Shown: piece after piece, positions 44,485-55,766 of the stretch
Position numbering within the stretch: position 1 is the stretch's first letter
Layout: each line of letters opens with the position of its first letter
Assembly: GCA_963921825.1 (NCBI GenBank)
Contig: OY997591.1
Span: 39,887,825 to 39,951,824, forward strand
Direction of reading: 5' to 3'
Origin: Erodium maritimum
Taxonomy: Eukaryota > Streptophyta > Magnoliopsida > Geraniales > Geraniaceae
DNA: 64,000 nucleotides
Made by a program: the position numbers and the translations under genes
Notes under the pieces: model-generated
The model's database searches: none
What the model saw: only the letters and a program-made list of their open reading frames with translations
Told to the model about the DNA's origin: nothing

Positions 44485-46179
44485 GTGAGAACCTATTTGT
44501 TTCTCGATTTGGTACGTTTGAAAGTTAGGGTTTGTGTTTAAACGAGTTAAATATGGATGAGTTGAGGTGTATGGTTCGTTGGGGACGTTTTGGGGTGAAA
44601 ATGATCGGATTCCGGTGACCGGAGGCTCGGGGGAGCTCCGGCCACCGTAGGTGGTGGCTGGCCGGAGCTGGGACCGGCCACCACTGTGGTGAACCGGTCC
44701 AAAACCGGTCCAACCACCCACGGGTGATGGTGGCCCAGTGGGGCCCACGTGTCGGGTCTCGGGTTTTTCGTGTTCGGGTGGTTTTGGACGATCCCCGAAT
44801 CGATAATTCACACCTAGAACGAATTATGGAATTAAACTGTGGAAGTTGGAAATTTCGGGTTTAGAAACTTTAAACGCGAATTAAATCGCTCGGAAGTCGG
44901 AAATTGATTATGTAGATTGCATTGGAACCCTTGAATTGTTTTAGGACCGTAGAAACGAAAACAGGAATTTTCGGAGCCCCGGAAGGGCGTTTTCCGATCC
45001 CGGGCAGATTCACCGAGCAGGGCGAGTCGGGCCTTTCCGAGCCCTTTGTTGACAATGTAGAGTAATTGGGAAGTTTGGGAGTGATCGACATTGTCGGGGT
45101 TGCATTTGGGCGTCAAATTCATTAAAATTCAGCTTTGCCTGCAAACTTAAAAAATGCTTTAATTTGTGTTCATGTTAGATCGTGCCGCCGACCGCGGAAA
45201 GGAGAGGCTAGGCGAGTGATCGCGAGCGCGCCGGAGCTTGGGCGTGGACTTTTTGGAAAGCGTTACGAGGTAAGGAAAAGTAGCCGGATCTCGGCCTTGA
45301 CTAGGGAAAGTTAACAGTAGAAATGCATGTCACACTTAGTGGTGTCGTAGGATAAGTGAATGTATCGAACATTAGAAATGCATGTGGGAACTTAGTGGTG
45401 CCCGTAGGTTAAGTAACTTGTTGTGTTTATGTGGGTGGTCATGTGTGCCTTTGGGGTGTTGAACCCATATGTTACTGTTTGTGTGTCGTGGGTGGCCATG
45501 TATGCCTGTGGGATGTTAAACCTGTTTTGTTGCTGACTGTCATGCTGAGGGGTAGTTAGTCGTATATTATTGTCGCTATTTGTTGAACCTTGGGTGATGA
45601 CTGTGATTGCATGGAGGTTGGGGCCCGCCGGACAGAAAAGGGGTGCCAGGGGGTCGCGCGCGTGAGGGTTGGCTAGCCTTCTGGCTAACCATCGGTAAAG
45701 TTGTGCATTCTTCTGCGATGAAGGGCGGCTCCCCTTCCGACTAGCTATCGGAAAAGTATCGCTGTGTATGTCGCTAACAGGTCGACCGCCTTGCCCGACT
45801 GCGTGTCGGGGAAAGTTGCGTGGGGCAGGCTCAAGCCCAGCCGGTTAGCAACCAACACTGAGTAGCTGGAGTGCGATCCTTTGTGATCTTGATTTTTGTG
45901 AGCGATCCTTTGTGATCTTGGGTGTTGCGTTGTTATTATTTGCGTTTTTGGATGAGGTCGTAACCGCTGTGTCAGTTCTACATTACGTGTCCAGGTTTTG
46001 AGTTGGTTTGGGAAGTTTAATAGTTGTTTTGCGTGACCGTTAGTCTAAATCGTGTTTTTGGGGTAGTAGTCCCTGGGGTTGTTGTGGTCGGGTTCTCGAC
46101 ATTTCTGCTTGTATGCCGTGGTCAACCCGGTATCCGTGGCGGTGAGCGAAATGCTCACCCCCTGCTACTTTTCTTGCAG
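44485..46179 (+). other. Predicted LTR-internal intron (outer solo LTR)
   Basis: Donor CTACG|GTGAGA and acceptor CTTTTCTTGCAG|GTACT, preceded by the hairpin GGTGAGCGAAATGCTCACC (46141-46159). Length 1695 bp. It lacks the long tandem arrays of the inner copy but has weaker repeats near 45400-45560. The inner solo LTR landed five bases beyond the acceptor, so the interval is intact. Confidence 0.45.
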
Positions 46180-47079
46180 GTACTTGTAATAACCACTCCC
46201 GGTCAACGCCAGTCAAATCTGTGAAAAACAGGAAAATTTAAATTTTTTGGACAGGTACTTAAATGAACCTAAATTTGACCCCGAGGGTCATACCGGACTT
46301 AAGTTGACCCCGTTATCAACCAAAGTGAGTTCCGGGGGACTCAGGGCAACTTTCTGACCAATTTGGGAAAAGTCAACCGAGCGACGTTTTGGTCCGTTCG
46401 AGGTCCGTTTCGGATCCAAAAAGCTTATCCTTCGTCACATCGGTCTTAGTTCAACCGTTTTCTTGTAGCCTGTGAAGTTTCGTAATTTCTTGGAAAAAGT
46501 GCCCGTTCGGGGCCCGAGACGGCCGAGTTTCGCGAATCTGACTGAAAAATATCTAGAAGATATTTTCCTAAAAGGGCGTGGGACCCATTTTGCCACTTGT
46601 CATGAATGTGGTGGAAGGAAAAAGGGAGGACAACTTTACCCTTGACTTTAAAGAAAAGACAAAATAGAAAGGAGGGGTAGTTTGGTCTTTTTGCTATGTG
46701 TTAGTGTTTGAATCAAATTAAAAAGGGAATGGTGGTGTGTTACACGGCAATTCAGCAAAAAAATAGACAATTGGAGAGAGAAAGAAGAGAGAGAAAGGGA
46801 AGGAGAGAAAAGGAAAGAAAAGGGGAGATTTTGGTGATTTCCCGACGATCCGACCGATCAACTCAACGATTGAAGATTCGTCATCCCGTCGTCATTCTCT
46901 ACGGTGAGCACCTAACCGATTTTATTTTTGGTACGTTTGAAATTTAGGGTTGAGTTTAAACGGTTTGATTATGGTTGGGTTTTGGTTAGAATTGGTTTAA
47001 AGATTGAATGGTTGAGGTTTGGGGTTCGTTAGGAACGTTTTGGGGCGAAAAGGAAATTTTCCCATTATGACCATGAGAG

Positions 47080-47560
47080 CCCGTGTTATTATTTGTGTTT
47101 TGAGTGGCCATTAGAGCCCGTACTTTACTGTTGGTGTTTTGGGTGGCCATGAGTGCCCGTAGGGTTGTCGAACCCGTGTCTTTACCTTTGGTGTTTTGGG
47201 TGGCCACGAGTGTCGTAGGGTTGTTGAACTCGTGTCTTTACTGTTTGAGTCTTGGGTGGCCATGAGTGCCCGTGGGGTTGTTGAGCCCGTGAGTTACCGT
47301 TGGTGTGTCTTGGGTGGCCGTGAGTGTCGTGGGGTTGTTGAGCCCGTGAGTTACCGTTGGTGTGTCTTGGGTGACCGTGAGTGCCGTGGGGTTGTTGAGC
47401 CTGTGAGTTATGGTTGGTGTGTCTTGGGTGGCCGTGAGTGCCGTGGGGTTGTTGAGCCCGTGAGTTATGGTTGGTGTGTCTTGGGAGGCCGTGAGTGCCC
47501 GTGGGTTGTTGAGTCCGTGTTTTACTGTTGGTGTCTTGGGTGGCCATGAGTGCTTGTGGA
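47080..47560 (+). repeat. 57-bp tandem array
   Basis: About eight units. The regular part has starts at 47302, 47359, 47416 and 47473, with GGTGTGTCTTGGGTGGCCGT at each. Related to the 59-bp array of Gypsy-1. Open frames on both strands are products of the repeat. Confidence 0.9.
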
Positions 47561-47650
47561 GTGTTGAACCTGCGTTGTTGCTGCTTGTTGAACTTTGCGT
47601 GTGATTGTGATTGTGTTTGCCCAGGGTTAGTGACCCGACGTCGTGTCGAG

Positions 47651-48436
47651 GAGTGGTGTGGATTTTGGCAGATTACGAGTATTCTTTGGCTGACCTGACC
47701 AAATTCGAGTCTCGACAGGTTATGAGCATTCTTTGGCTAGCCTGTTCCGTGTCCGGATCTCGAAAGGTTATGAGCATTCTTTGGCTAGCCTGATCCGTGA
47801 CCGAGTCTCGGCAGGTTACGAGCATTCTTTGGCTGGCCTGATCCGTGTTCGAGTCTCGGCAGGTTGTGAGCATGCTTTGGCTAGCCTGATCCGTGTTCGA
47901 GTCTTTGTCGGGGAGTGGTGTGGATTTTGGCAGGTTACGAGCTTTCTTTGGCTGGCCTGACCAAATTCGAGTCTCGACAGGTTATGAGCATTCTTTGGCT
48001 AGCCTGTTCCGTGTCCGGATCTCGAAAGGTTATGAGCATTCTTTGGCTAGCCTGATCCGTGACCGGGTCTCGGCAGGTTACGAGCATTCTTTGGCTGGCC
48101 TGATCCGTGTTCGAGTCTCGGCAGGTTGTGAGCATTCTTTGGCTAGCCTGATCCGTGTTCGAGTCTTTGTCGGGGAGTGGTGTGGATTTTGGCAGGTTAC
48201 GAGCATTCTTTGGCTGGCCTGACCAAATTCGAGTCTCGACAGGTTATGAGCATTCTTTGGCTAGCCTGTTCCGTGTCCGGATCTCGAAAGGTTATGAGCA
48301 TTCTTTGGCTAGCCTGATCCGTGACCGGGTCTCGGTAGGTTACGAGCATTCTTTGGCTGGCCTGATCCGTGTTCGAGTCTCGGTAGGTTGTGAGCATTCT
48401 TTGGCTAGCCTGATCCGTGTTTGTGTCTTTGGAGGA
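47651..48436 (+). repeat. 262-bp higher-order repeat made of 48-bp monomers
   Basis: Three copies start at 47651, 47913 and 48175, each opening GAGTGGTGTGGATTTTGG. Each copy consists of four 48-bp monomers (GAGCATTCTTTGGCTAGCCTG core) and one 70-bp variant. Copies are nearly identical to each other, while monomers within a copy differ, which is the signature of recent amplification of a multi-monomer block. Confidence 0.93.
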
Positions 48437-49384
48437 GGTCATAAATGGTTGTGTCGGGTTTACTTTACGAGTTTGAGGTTGAGTCTGGTGAGGGAGGTTA
48501 CTGAGCAGCTGGTATGCGATCCTTTGTGATCTTGTTTGGTGTGCGATCCTTTGTGATCTTGGGTGTTGCGTGGTGGTCTTTTGAGTCCTTGGAAGAGGTC
48601 GTGATCGTGGTGTTGGGTCTACCTTACGTGTCCGAGTGTTGAGTCGGCTGAGGAAAGTATCAGTGTGTGGGTGTCGGTCGGGTTACTTGAGTTTGGGGAT
48701 GGTGTTCCCGGTGTTGAGTTGGTTGTTGGTGTTACCAGCATTGTCTGCTATTTATGCCGTAGTCAGTCTGTTATCCGTGGTGGTGAGCGAATGCTCACCC
48801 CTAGTTGCTTTTCCTACAGGTACCGGTCGCAGGTTGGACTAGGTGAGCTTCCGAAGCTTGAAGAGCTGGGAGCCGGATTCTGGGTTTATTATGAGTCTAG
48901 CGACGGATACCATACTTTTGTCCATTTGTTGGGACGTGTTTTAAGTTGTAAATATTATTTTGTTGAACAAATGGTGATTTTTAAAGTGTTTTAATGAAAA
49001 AGGGTTCAAAGTGTTTTATTATTTTAAAGGTTCACGTCCTGAGTTCGGTTTACTGAAATTGGGGCGTGACAGTACTGGTCGTGAGACGGACTAAGAGAGC
49101 CCTCAAACCTAGAAGAGCTGAGAGTGGGAGTCCGGGTTTTTGGGACTCTAGCGACGTACATGTTGGTTTTTGTCCGCTTGTTTTGGACGCTTTTCAGTTG
49201 TAATATATTGTTTTTGAGTAACATAAGTGGTGTTTTTAAGCGGTTTATTAAAATGTTTGAAATTTATTTTATTGTTTCACCGTTCGCGTTCTGGGTTCGG
49301 TCCTGCCGAATTCGGGGCGTGACATGGAATGAATCTATGTTATAAATTGCAATATGGTTATGTTGAGTGAGTTCCTAGATTAAA

Positions 49385-50540
49385 ATAAAAGATCTCAAAT
49401 GAGATCGCAGAAATAATTCTAAGATGTCAAATGAGATTGCAGAAATAATTCATGTTATTGCTTGATTCTTTGTTATTGCTTGACTCCTGAATCCAAGTCT
49501 ATGTAAAGTAGTAAGCTATTAATTGTTTCTTATTGCCATGAACTGTTCCTACGACCAAGCACTCCAACATGAATGATTAGTACTATTGTATGAGAGTTGT
49601 AAGCATGTTGAATTCTAATGAGAAACAAAGGAGTACAACATGGATGAATTTATGTGAGGACGGATGCATTAATTGGCATTCATAGTATAAATTAATGAAT
49701 CATCAGACAACCATCATGTTCTCCGACCTCGTCAAGTATACATGACAACCTGTCCCAAAACATTCATAATTCTAAGATCTCAAACTAAGATCTTAAATAA
49801 GACCACATAAATAATTCCAAGATCTCAAATGAGATCTTAAAAATAATTGTAAGATTTCAAATGAGATCGCATAAGTAATTCTAAGATCTCAAATGAGATC
49901 GTAGAAATAATTTATGTTATTGCTTGATTCTTTGTTATTGCTTGACTCTTAAATCCAAGTTTATGTAAAGTAGCAAGCTGCTAATTGTTGCTTATTGCCG
50001 TGAACTGTTCCTACGACCAAGCACTTCAACGTGAATTATTAGTACTACTGTGTGAGAGTTGTAAGCATGTTGAATTCTAATGTGAAACAACGGAGTACGA
50101 CATGGGTGAATTTATGTGAGGACAGATGCATTAATTGGAATTCATAGTATAAATTAATGAATAATCAGACAACCACCATGTTCTCCGACCTCGTCATGTA
50201 TACATGACAACCTGTCCCCAAACATTCAGAATTCTAAGATCTCAAATGAGATCGTATAAATAATTCTAAGATCTTAAATGAGATCGCATAAATAATTCCA
50301 AGATCTGAAATGAGATCTCGGAAATAATTGTAAGATCTCAGATGATATCACAAAAGTAATTCTAATATCTCAAATGAGATCGTATAAATAATTCTAAGAT
50401 CTCAAATGAGATCAGAGAAATAATTCTAAGATCTGATATGAGATCGTAGAAATAATTGTAAGATCTGGAATAAGATCGCAGAAATAATTGTAAGATCTAA
50501 AATGAGATCGCGGAAATAATTCTAAGATCTCAAGGCATAA
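49385..50540. repeat. Array of GATCTCA/TGAGATC mini-palindromes (right), partly duplicated
   Basis: Units of about 32 bp, AATTCTAAGATCTCAAATGA..., in blocks at 49385-49445, 49770-49905 and 50232-50535 (nine to ten units in the last). Two blocks are separated by a 462-bp segmental duplication: the stretch from ATGTTATTGCTTGATTC at 49452 recurs at 49914. The array lies between the plus-strand Ulp1 gene and the minus-strand transposase remnant. Confidence 0.8.
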
Positions 50541-50821
50541 ATAATTTCTTATTTCATTTCATTAACAGAACATTAGTACATAGAACCATGTTGTTGTGCT
50601 TTGTGGTCCCAAATGCTGAAAATGTTCAACGCTATTACAAAAGCTCCTGAATGGCACATAGGAGAGGGAATCATATTCCCATTGGGGGTTTCAAAAGGTG
50701 ATGGTTCCCCAACACATGTGGTCTGTCACATCTTACAATCAAACAAAATAATGTCTAGTATTAAATGCCATAATGGCTTTTCACCAACTATCTACATCCA
50801 CAACTACAAAGACATAAGATG

Positions 50822-52870
50822 CTAAGGTTGAGAGTTGTGGCCTCTCTTGCCATCTTTCCACTTTCCATTTCCTTGAGTATCCCTTGCTTTGCTTAACCAT
50901 AATCCAGGCTGGTTGGCTGCTCTTCCTTTGCTGCGAGTGATGATCTCCTCACACACTGGTTGTTGCTTCTTCTTTAGATTTGTTAAGGCAGCTTGTATGC
51001 CAGCCTCCACATCAGCTGCATCATCTGCTTTAATTATAGGTTGTTCAGTTTCAATTTCCCAAGAAGGTTGGCTCCAACTCACTCCTCTCTCACCATCTTT
51101 CCTCTTTCCATTTCCAAGATAAGCCCTTGCTTGTTTCAGCCATGTTCCTAATCATGCACAGCCTGTGCAAATTGAAACCACACATGATGTCAATTTTGAA
51201 GGGAAGGTAATATTTCAGATCTGGAATGATATTCATGTGAAAATCACTATTGAGAAGGGTTATAAATTTTTGTAGGCAACAATTAAAGCATGCATTATAA
51301 ATTTTTAAGTAATACAGCTAAGGACCTACAAAATCAGATTAGTAAAATATCCTAGAGAAGATATATGAGGCAAATCCAATTTCTTTCAATATATGTTAGA
51401 ATTGAGCTCTAGTCAATTAGTATCATAAATCAGACCTATTCAAACACAGTTTTGATTTTTCAACATGAATATTGCAACATCAATCTTAGTTAATAGTTTT
51501 CATGTTATGAGAAGGGTAAAGGATGGACCTTTGCATTTTCCCACCGAACCTCTGATATGGCCTTGTTGGCTGCTCTTCCTTGTTGTTCACCATCACCAAC
51601 TTGAAATGATAGAGGTTCGTCCTCATAAGCTCTGAAATCAAACTCTTCATCCACATGTTCTTCCCCTGCATTTTCTGCATCATTATCCTCATCATCCTCA
51701 TCCACAAGGTTAAACCTTCTAACTTGTTCATCATGTTCCTCAACGTCCTCATTGTCCTCAACCTCCTCATTTTCCTAAAACTCCTCATTGTCTACTTCAC
51801 TGTATTTCCTTTGCTGCTCCTTAGCCTATTGTCTATTCAATCTCTTTGCCTCCCTCTCTTTCTCAATCAAAGCAAAGCTTGCTTATCTTTTTTTATCAAG
51901 TAGGTGTTGAACTACTTTCTCAAGACCTGCAACACAAAGTAGAAATGGTAATTAAGCAACTAAAATGATTATTATATTCCTAAGTAAACTACTAATTAAA
52001 TTCCTAAGTAAACTACAAATTATATTCTTAAGTAAACTACTAATTAAATTACTAAGTAATCTGCTAAGTAAAACGGTAAGTAATATGCAGTTTGTTCATT
52101 ACCTACAACACGAACTAGAATGCTCTTTCTCGGTTTCTCAACTGTATCATCCAGTGGCTTCCTTCTCACTAGCAATTTACCCTTAACTGGGACAGAAGCA
52201 TCTCCGGGTTCGTTCTCTACCTTCTTTTTTCCCTTTGCTTGCACCGACTCATTACCTATGACCCCAAAGTCCTTTGTCGAGCAAGTTCTTTTGTTGTGAC
52301 CCACATTCTTACAAATGCTGCAAGTCATAGTGATCCCTTTCTTTGACATCTTCTGGTTCTCTTGGTCCTCTCCTTCTATCTTTGGATTCTTTTGTATCTT
52401 CCCTCGTGTCTCCATGAACCTCTTAATTCTATTTTTCCTGGTTGACCCGGTTGCCTGCGAACGATGAGAGCTAAAAGCATGTCATCCTTCTCTACATTCA
52501 TGTACTTACTCACGCCAATGACAGGTGAAATGTCCCCCTCATATGTCTTCTTGAAGGACTTCATTGAATAATAGGTGTCCACAAACACATGAGGCCTCAT
52601 TCCACTTTAATGATGGCAGCAACAACATGCTTGTATGACAGACCACTAAGATGCCACAACAGACATGTACACGTCCCATCCACTAATTTCACTACGAACT
52701 CCTCATTGAAGCTTGTAACCTCGAACAATACGGGCAAAGTTGGTTCTACCTTAAGCTTTGGTCCTATTTTTAGGTTGTCTACCAGCCTCTTTAGTATTTT
52801 TGGGCACACTTTGTCGTCATCTTCGTCACACAATAACCCTTTCCAATACACAAAGAAAAAATATACAGAT
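50822..52870 (-). pseudogene. MuDR-type transposase, C-terminal part, broken
   Basis: Minus-strand pieces. 52851-52597 holds a SWIM-type zinc finger, CTCLLWHLSGLSYKH, where the usual third Cys (PCKH) is Tyr. 52600-52376 has VDTYYSMKSFKKTYEGDISPV and RRQPGQPG, the typical MURA tail. 52415-52044 has a CCHC knuckle, CSICKNVGHNKRTC. After an intron-like stretch with 25-30-bp AT-rich repeats (51960-52090), an acidic exon-like segment lies at 51930-51486 (EEHDEQ, DEDDEDNDAENAGEEHVDEE). A last piece, 51082-50822, ends at a stop. The catalytic DDE half is absent from the window. It would bind and cut Mutator-type element ends; here it is dead. Convergent with the Ulp1 gene, possibly the same element. 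Confidence 0.8.
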
Positions 52871-52899
52871 TAGTTATAAATCATATGAGGAATTATGAA

Positions 52900-54830
52900 C
52901 CTGTAATTATAAATCACAGAAAAGAGGTTTTGGTTTGCTAATTGAGTAACAAGACACATGCGATCACTTAAGATGACTGAGAATGAGGGGAACTGATGAG
53001 TGGGGATGATTATGCATTTAAACCCTCATTTTACGTGCATTAGTACACGGTCATCAAGCAATACATTTAGCGGTTAAGTACTGGTCGATCCCATAGGGAG
53101 TAGAGGTATCACTAGTATTTTGCTAAAACCTGGGACGTGGGATGTTACTTCCACATCCCCGGGAAGGAAAAATAAAAGCAGAAAGGTATATAATTGTTTA
53201 AAGTTTAGAAAATAAATAAATATATATACAAGCTACCACCTAAGACACATAAATTTCGATTCACACAAAAAGTCGGTCACGGGTACAAGTAAAATGAATT
53301 CCAATTAACGCATGGTTTGGATAACGAGGGTGAAAATGAATAATGCTTTCCTTATGGTCTTAGAACACTTAAGTTCCTATGTATTCGGTATCAAGAAATC
53401 AACTACATACTACTCACGGGGACAAGGCATGAGACCATTGCCTAGGCCAGTATGTGAACCACCAATCATAGGATAGCAACAAACTAGGGTGTAGTTCTAT
53501 GATCATGAGCAAAGCTCAATCAATCCTCGAACGAGAGATAACGACAACGAATGCATGTCACTCTTACTACCAACTACCACAAGTAGAGATAGCTACACCA
53601 CTCGGCGAATCGACTCAGCTACGCCTAGTTCACTTCCTAATTCCAGAATGCCATCAGTAACGATGAACACCTAAAATAAGGTAGAACTAAATAGAGTATC
53701 GAATCACGATACTCTGGTACTACACAAGCATGAGAGGACTCTAAACAAATAGCGAATCTACTCAGCTAGGCCTAGTTCTATCAACCTAACGACCGAATAA
53801 AGCGAACATCAAGGAGAACTAAATAGAGCAACGAATCATGAAGCTCTAGTAATACACAAGCGTAAGCAAATTTTATAAAATCCCCAAATCGTTTAAATGC
53901 CCACAAGCTCTAGATCGAATCATGGATCACTCCAAGCATCAATCTACATAGCGCACACAACAATTAGGGAAAATCCCCAAATCGTTCGGTCGACTTGAAA
54001 CACACAAGAGAATCTAGAAAACACATCATATCATATTTCTATCTCGTCAATAGGAAATCAAGACATGTGAATGTCGGAAATCCTAGATAAGTTCACTAAA
54101 TGGCTAAAGTTTTCATTTTTACGAACACTAACCTATAACTTGATATACACCCGTGAGATGAAATAGCTAGCACATGAAATCGGGTTTTAAAACATGGAAA
54201 TCCAAACACAAAGTAAGAAAATCATGCTTCAACATCAAGTAGCTTAAATATAGACAAATACCCATACAAGCAAGTGGATGCTATTAAACTCAAAAACCCC
54301 AAATCAGACAAAAAAATCACCAAACTCAAATTAACCATAAACCTATACATTAAATCAAAGGAAATTAACATTTACACAACACCCATGACAAAAGATTGAA
54401 ATTCAAGGTCATGGATTCCAAATCCTAATCAAGTATACCAAAAAAGCCGAGCTTTACAACCAAATAGAGAACAGTAGAGATTAGAACCGGGATTGGGTTG
54501 AGAAACCCAATCGAAAACTCCTCTAGCTTGAAAACCCACCATCTTCAACTTTCCAAAGCTTCAACACATGAAAATGGAGAAGTTGGAGATGGTGGGAAGC
54601 TCATGGATGCTTGAAACTTCCTTGAATCGTCTTAGTTATGGTTTTTGGTGGTAGAAAATGATCCTAATATGAAGAACACCAAGAACCCTTGAAGAACAAA
54701 AGAGAGAAGGAGAAAAAAAAAATTGTATTTGATTCTCTAAAGAAAAAAAAATCTGATATGGAAGAGGTTTCTCACGCCTACATTACATATATAGATTAAA
54801 AAGACATAATAAATATATATCTATATTATA
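52900..54830. repeat. Non-coding repeat-like region
   Basis: No credible coding frame over nearly 2 kb. A GTCGATCCCATAGGGAG motif (53086-53102) is of a kind I associate with non-coding plant retroelements, but this is not a firm identification. Two diverged direct repeats of about 130 bp occur at 53600-53735 and 53750-53870 (AACTAAATAGAG and CTCTAGTAATACACAAGCG type). Near 54700 there is an A-rich run. Possibly the body of a large non-autonomous element whose ends I could not define. Confidence 0.35.
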
Positions 54831-55766
54831 TATTAAAACAAAATAACATTGTACATCACGCGCTGGTCTCGCAGTGTACAGTCACAATAGACGCGCGTTA
54901 CTCGCGCTTACTCGCAATTTTAATTTCCAATTCTTTGTTATTATGTTTTTGTTCTCAAATTTTAACAGTTTTTCTATCATTCTCTCTCTTGCCAGTTATT
55001 TGGTATCATCCATTGACCAATGGATATATATCCTCTTATGATGGATATATATATCTCACCATTGTCCAATCTCTGGCCCACCGTTTGAAGCCCCCGTTGT
55101 TTTCGCTTCTCGAACTCGCAGAAAAGGGCTAGGGTTTGGAATCAGTGACGGCACCGACCAGAGCCCGAACCAGGTCAACCGAGAGGGTTCGCCGGACGAC
55201 TTCGAGGAGGTTCGGAATGTCGTTAATTTGTTTCACTTTTCTTCGTCTTCCTCTTTGGCATTTTGGGTTTTATGCTTCGATTTGGTATATTTTCTGGTTA
55301 TATATTAAAACAAAATAACACTGTACATCACGCGCTGGTCTCGCAGTGTACAGTCACAATAGACGCGCGTTACTCGTGCTTACTCGCAATTTTAATTTCC
55401 AATTCTTTGTTATTATGTTTTTGTTCTCAAATTTTAACAGTTTTTCTATCATTCTCTCTCTTGCCAGTTATTTGGTATCATCCATTGACCAATGGATATA
55501 TCCTCTTACGATGGATATATATCTCACCATTGTCTAATCTCTGGCCCACCGTTTGAAGCCCCCGTTGTTTTCGCTTCTCGAACTCGCAGAAAAGGGCTAG
55601 GGTTTGGAGTCAGTGACGCCACCGACCAGAGCCCGAACCAGGTCAACCGAGAGGGTTCGCCGGACGACTTCGAGGAGGTTCGGAATATCGTTAATTTGTT
55701 TCACTTTTCTTCGTCTTCCTCTTTGGCATTTTGGGTTTTATGCTTCGATTTGGTATATTTTCTGGT
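54831..55766. repeat. Tandem duplication of a 0.47-kb segment
   Basis: Copy 1 is 54831-55302 and copy 2 is 55303 to about 55766. They differ by two 2-bp TA indels and a few substitutions. Each copy holds ACATCACGCGCTGG, a TTGACCAATGGATATAT block and a GC-richer segment that could be coding (frame with FASRTRRKG and SPDDFEE), followed by GAG|GTTCGG, which could be a splice donor. It looks like a duplicated 5' end of a gene fragment. I do not recognise the protein. Confidence 0.7.

Larger units (their letters stand above)
46904..48819 (+). other. Predicted LTR-internal intron (inner solo LTR)
   Basis: Donor CTACG|GTGAGC and acceptor TTTTCCTACAG|GTACC, 1916 bp apart. Both tandem arrays fall inside. 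Same arrangement as in the other long gypsy LTRs of the window. Confidence 0.45.
46185..49071 (+). repeat. Inner gypsy solo LTR (Gypsy-5, 2887 bp)
   Basis: Starts TGTAATAACCACTCCCGG and ends GGGGCGTGACA, flanked by GTACT on both sides (46180-46184 and 49072-49076). A solo LTR inserted into another solo LTR. It contains a 57-bp array (47080-47560), a 262-bp higher-order array (47651-48436), the hairpin at 48782-48799 and an acceptor ending at 48819. Its 5' portion is close to the Gypsy-2/4 family, while its 3' portion is closer to Gypsy-1. Confidence 0.95.
43819..49324 (+). repeat. Outer gypsy solo LTR (Gypsy-4), split by an inner solo LTR
   Basis: Starts TGTAAGAACCGCTCCC and ends TCGGGGCGTGACA, flanked by TGGAA on both sides (43814-43818 and 49325-49329). 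Removing the inner insertion (46185-49071 plus one GTACT) leaves an LTR of about 2.6 kb whose sequence is continuous across the junction (TTGCAGGTACT then GGTCGTGAGACGGAC). No internal sequence is present, so it is a solo LTR. It belongs to the Gypsy-2 LTR family. Its donor-like CTACG|GTGAGA is at 44485 and its acceptor AG at 46179. Confidence 0.93.

Noticed and set aside
47182-48529. Several long open frames on both strands
   Set aside because: Pure products of tandem repeats whose period is, or is near, a multiple of three.
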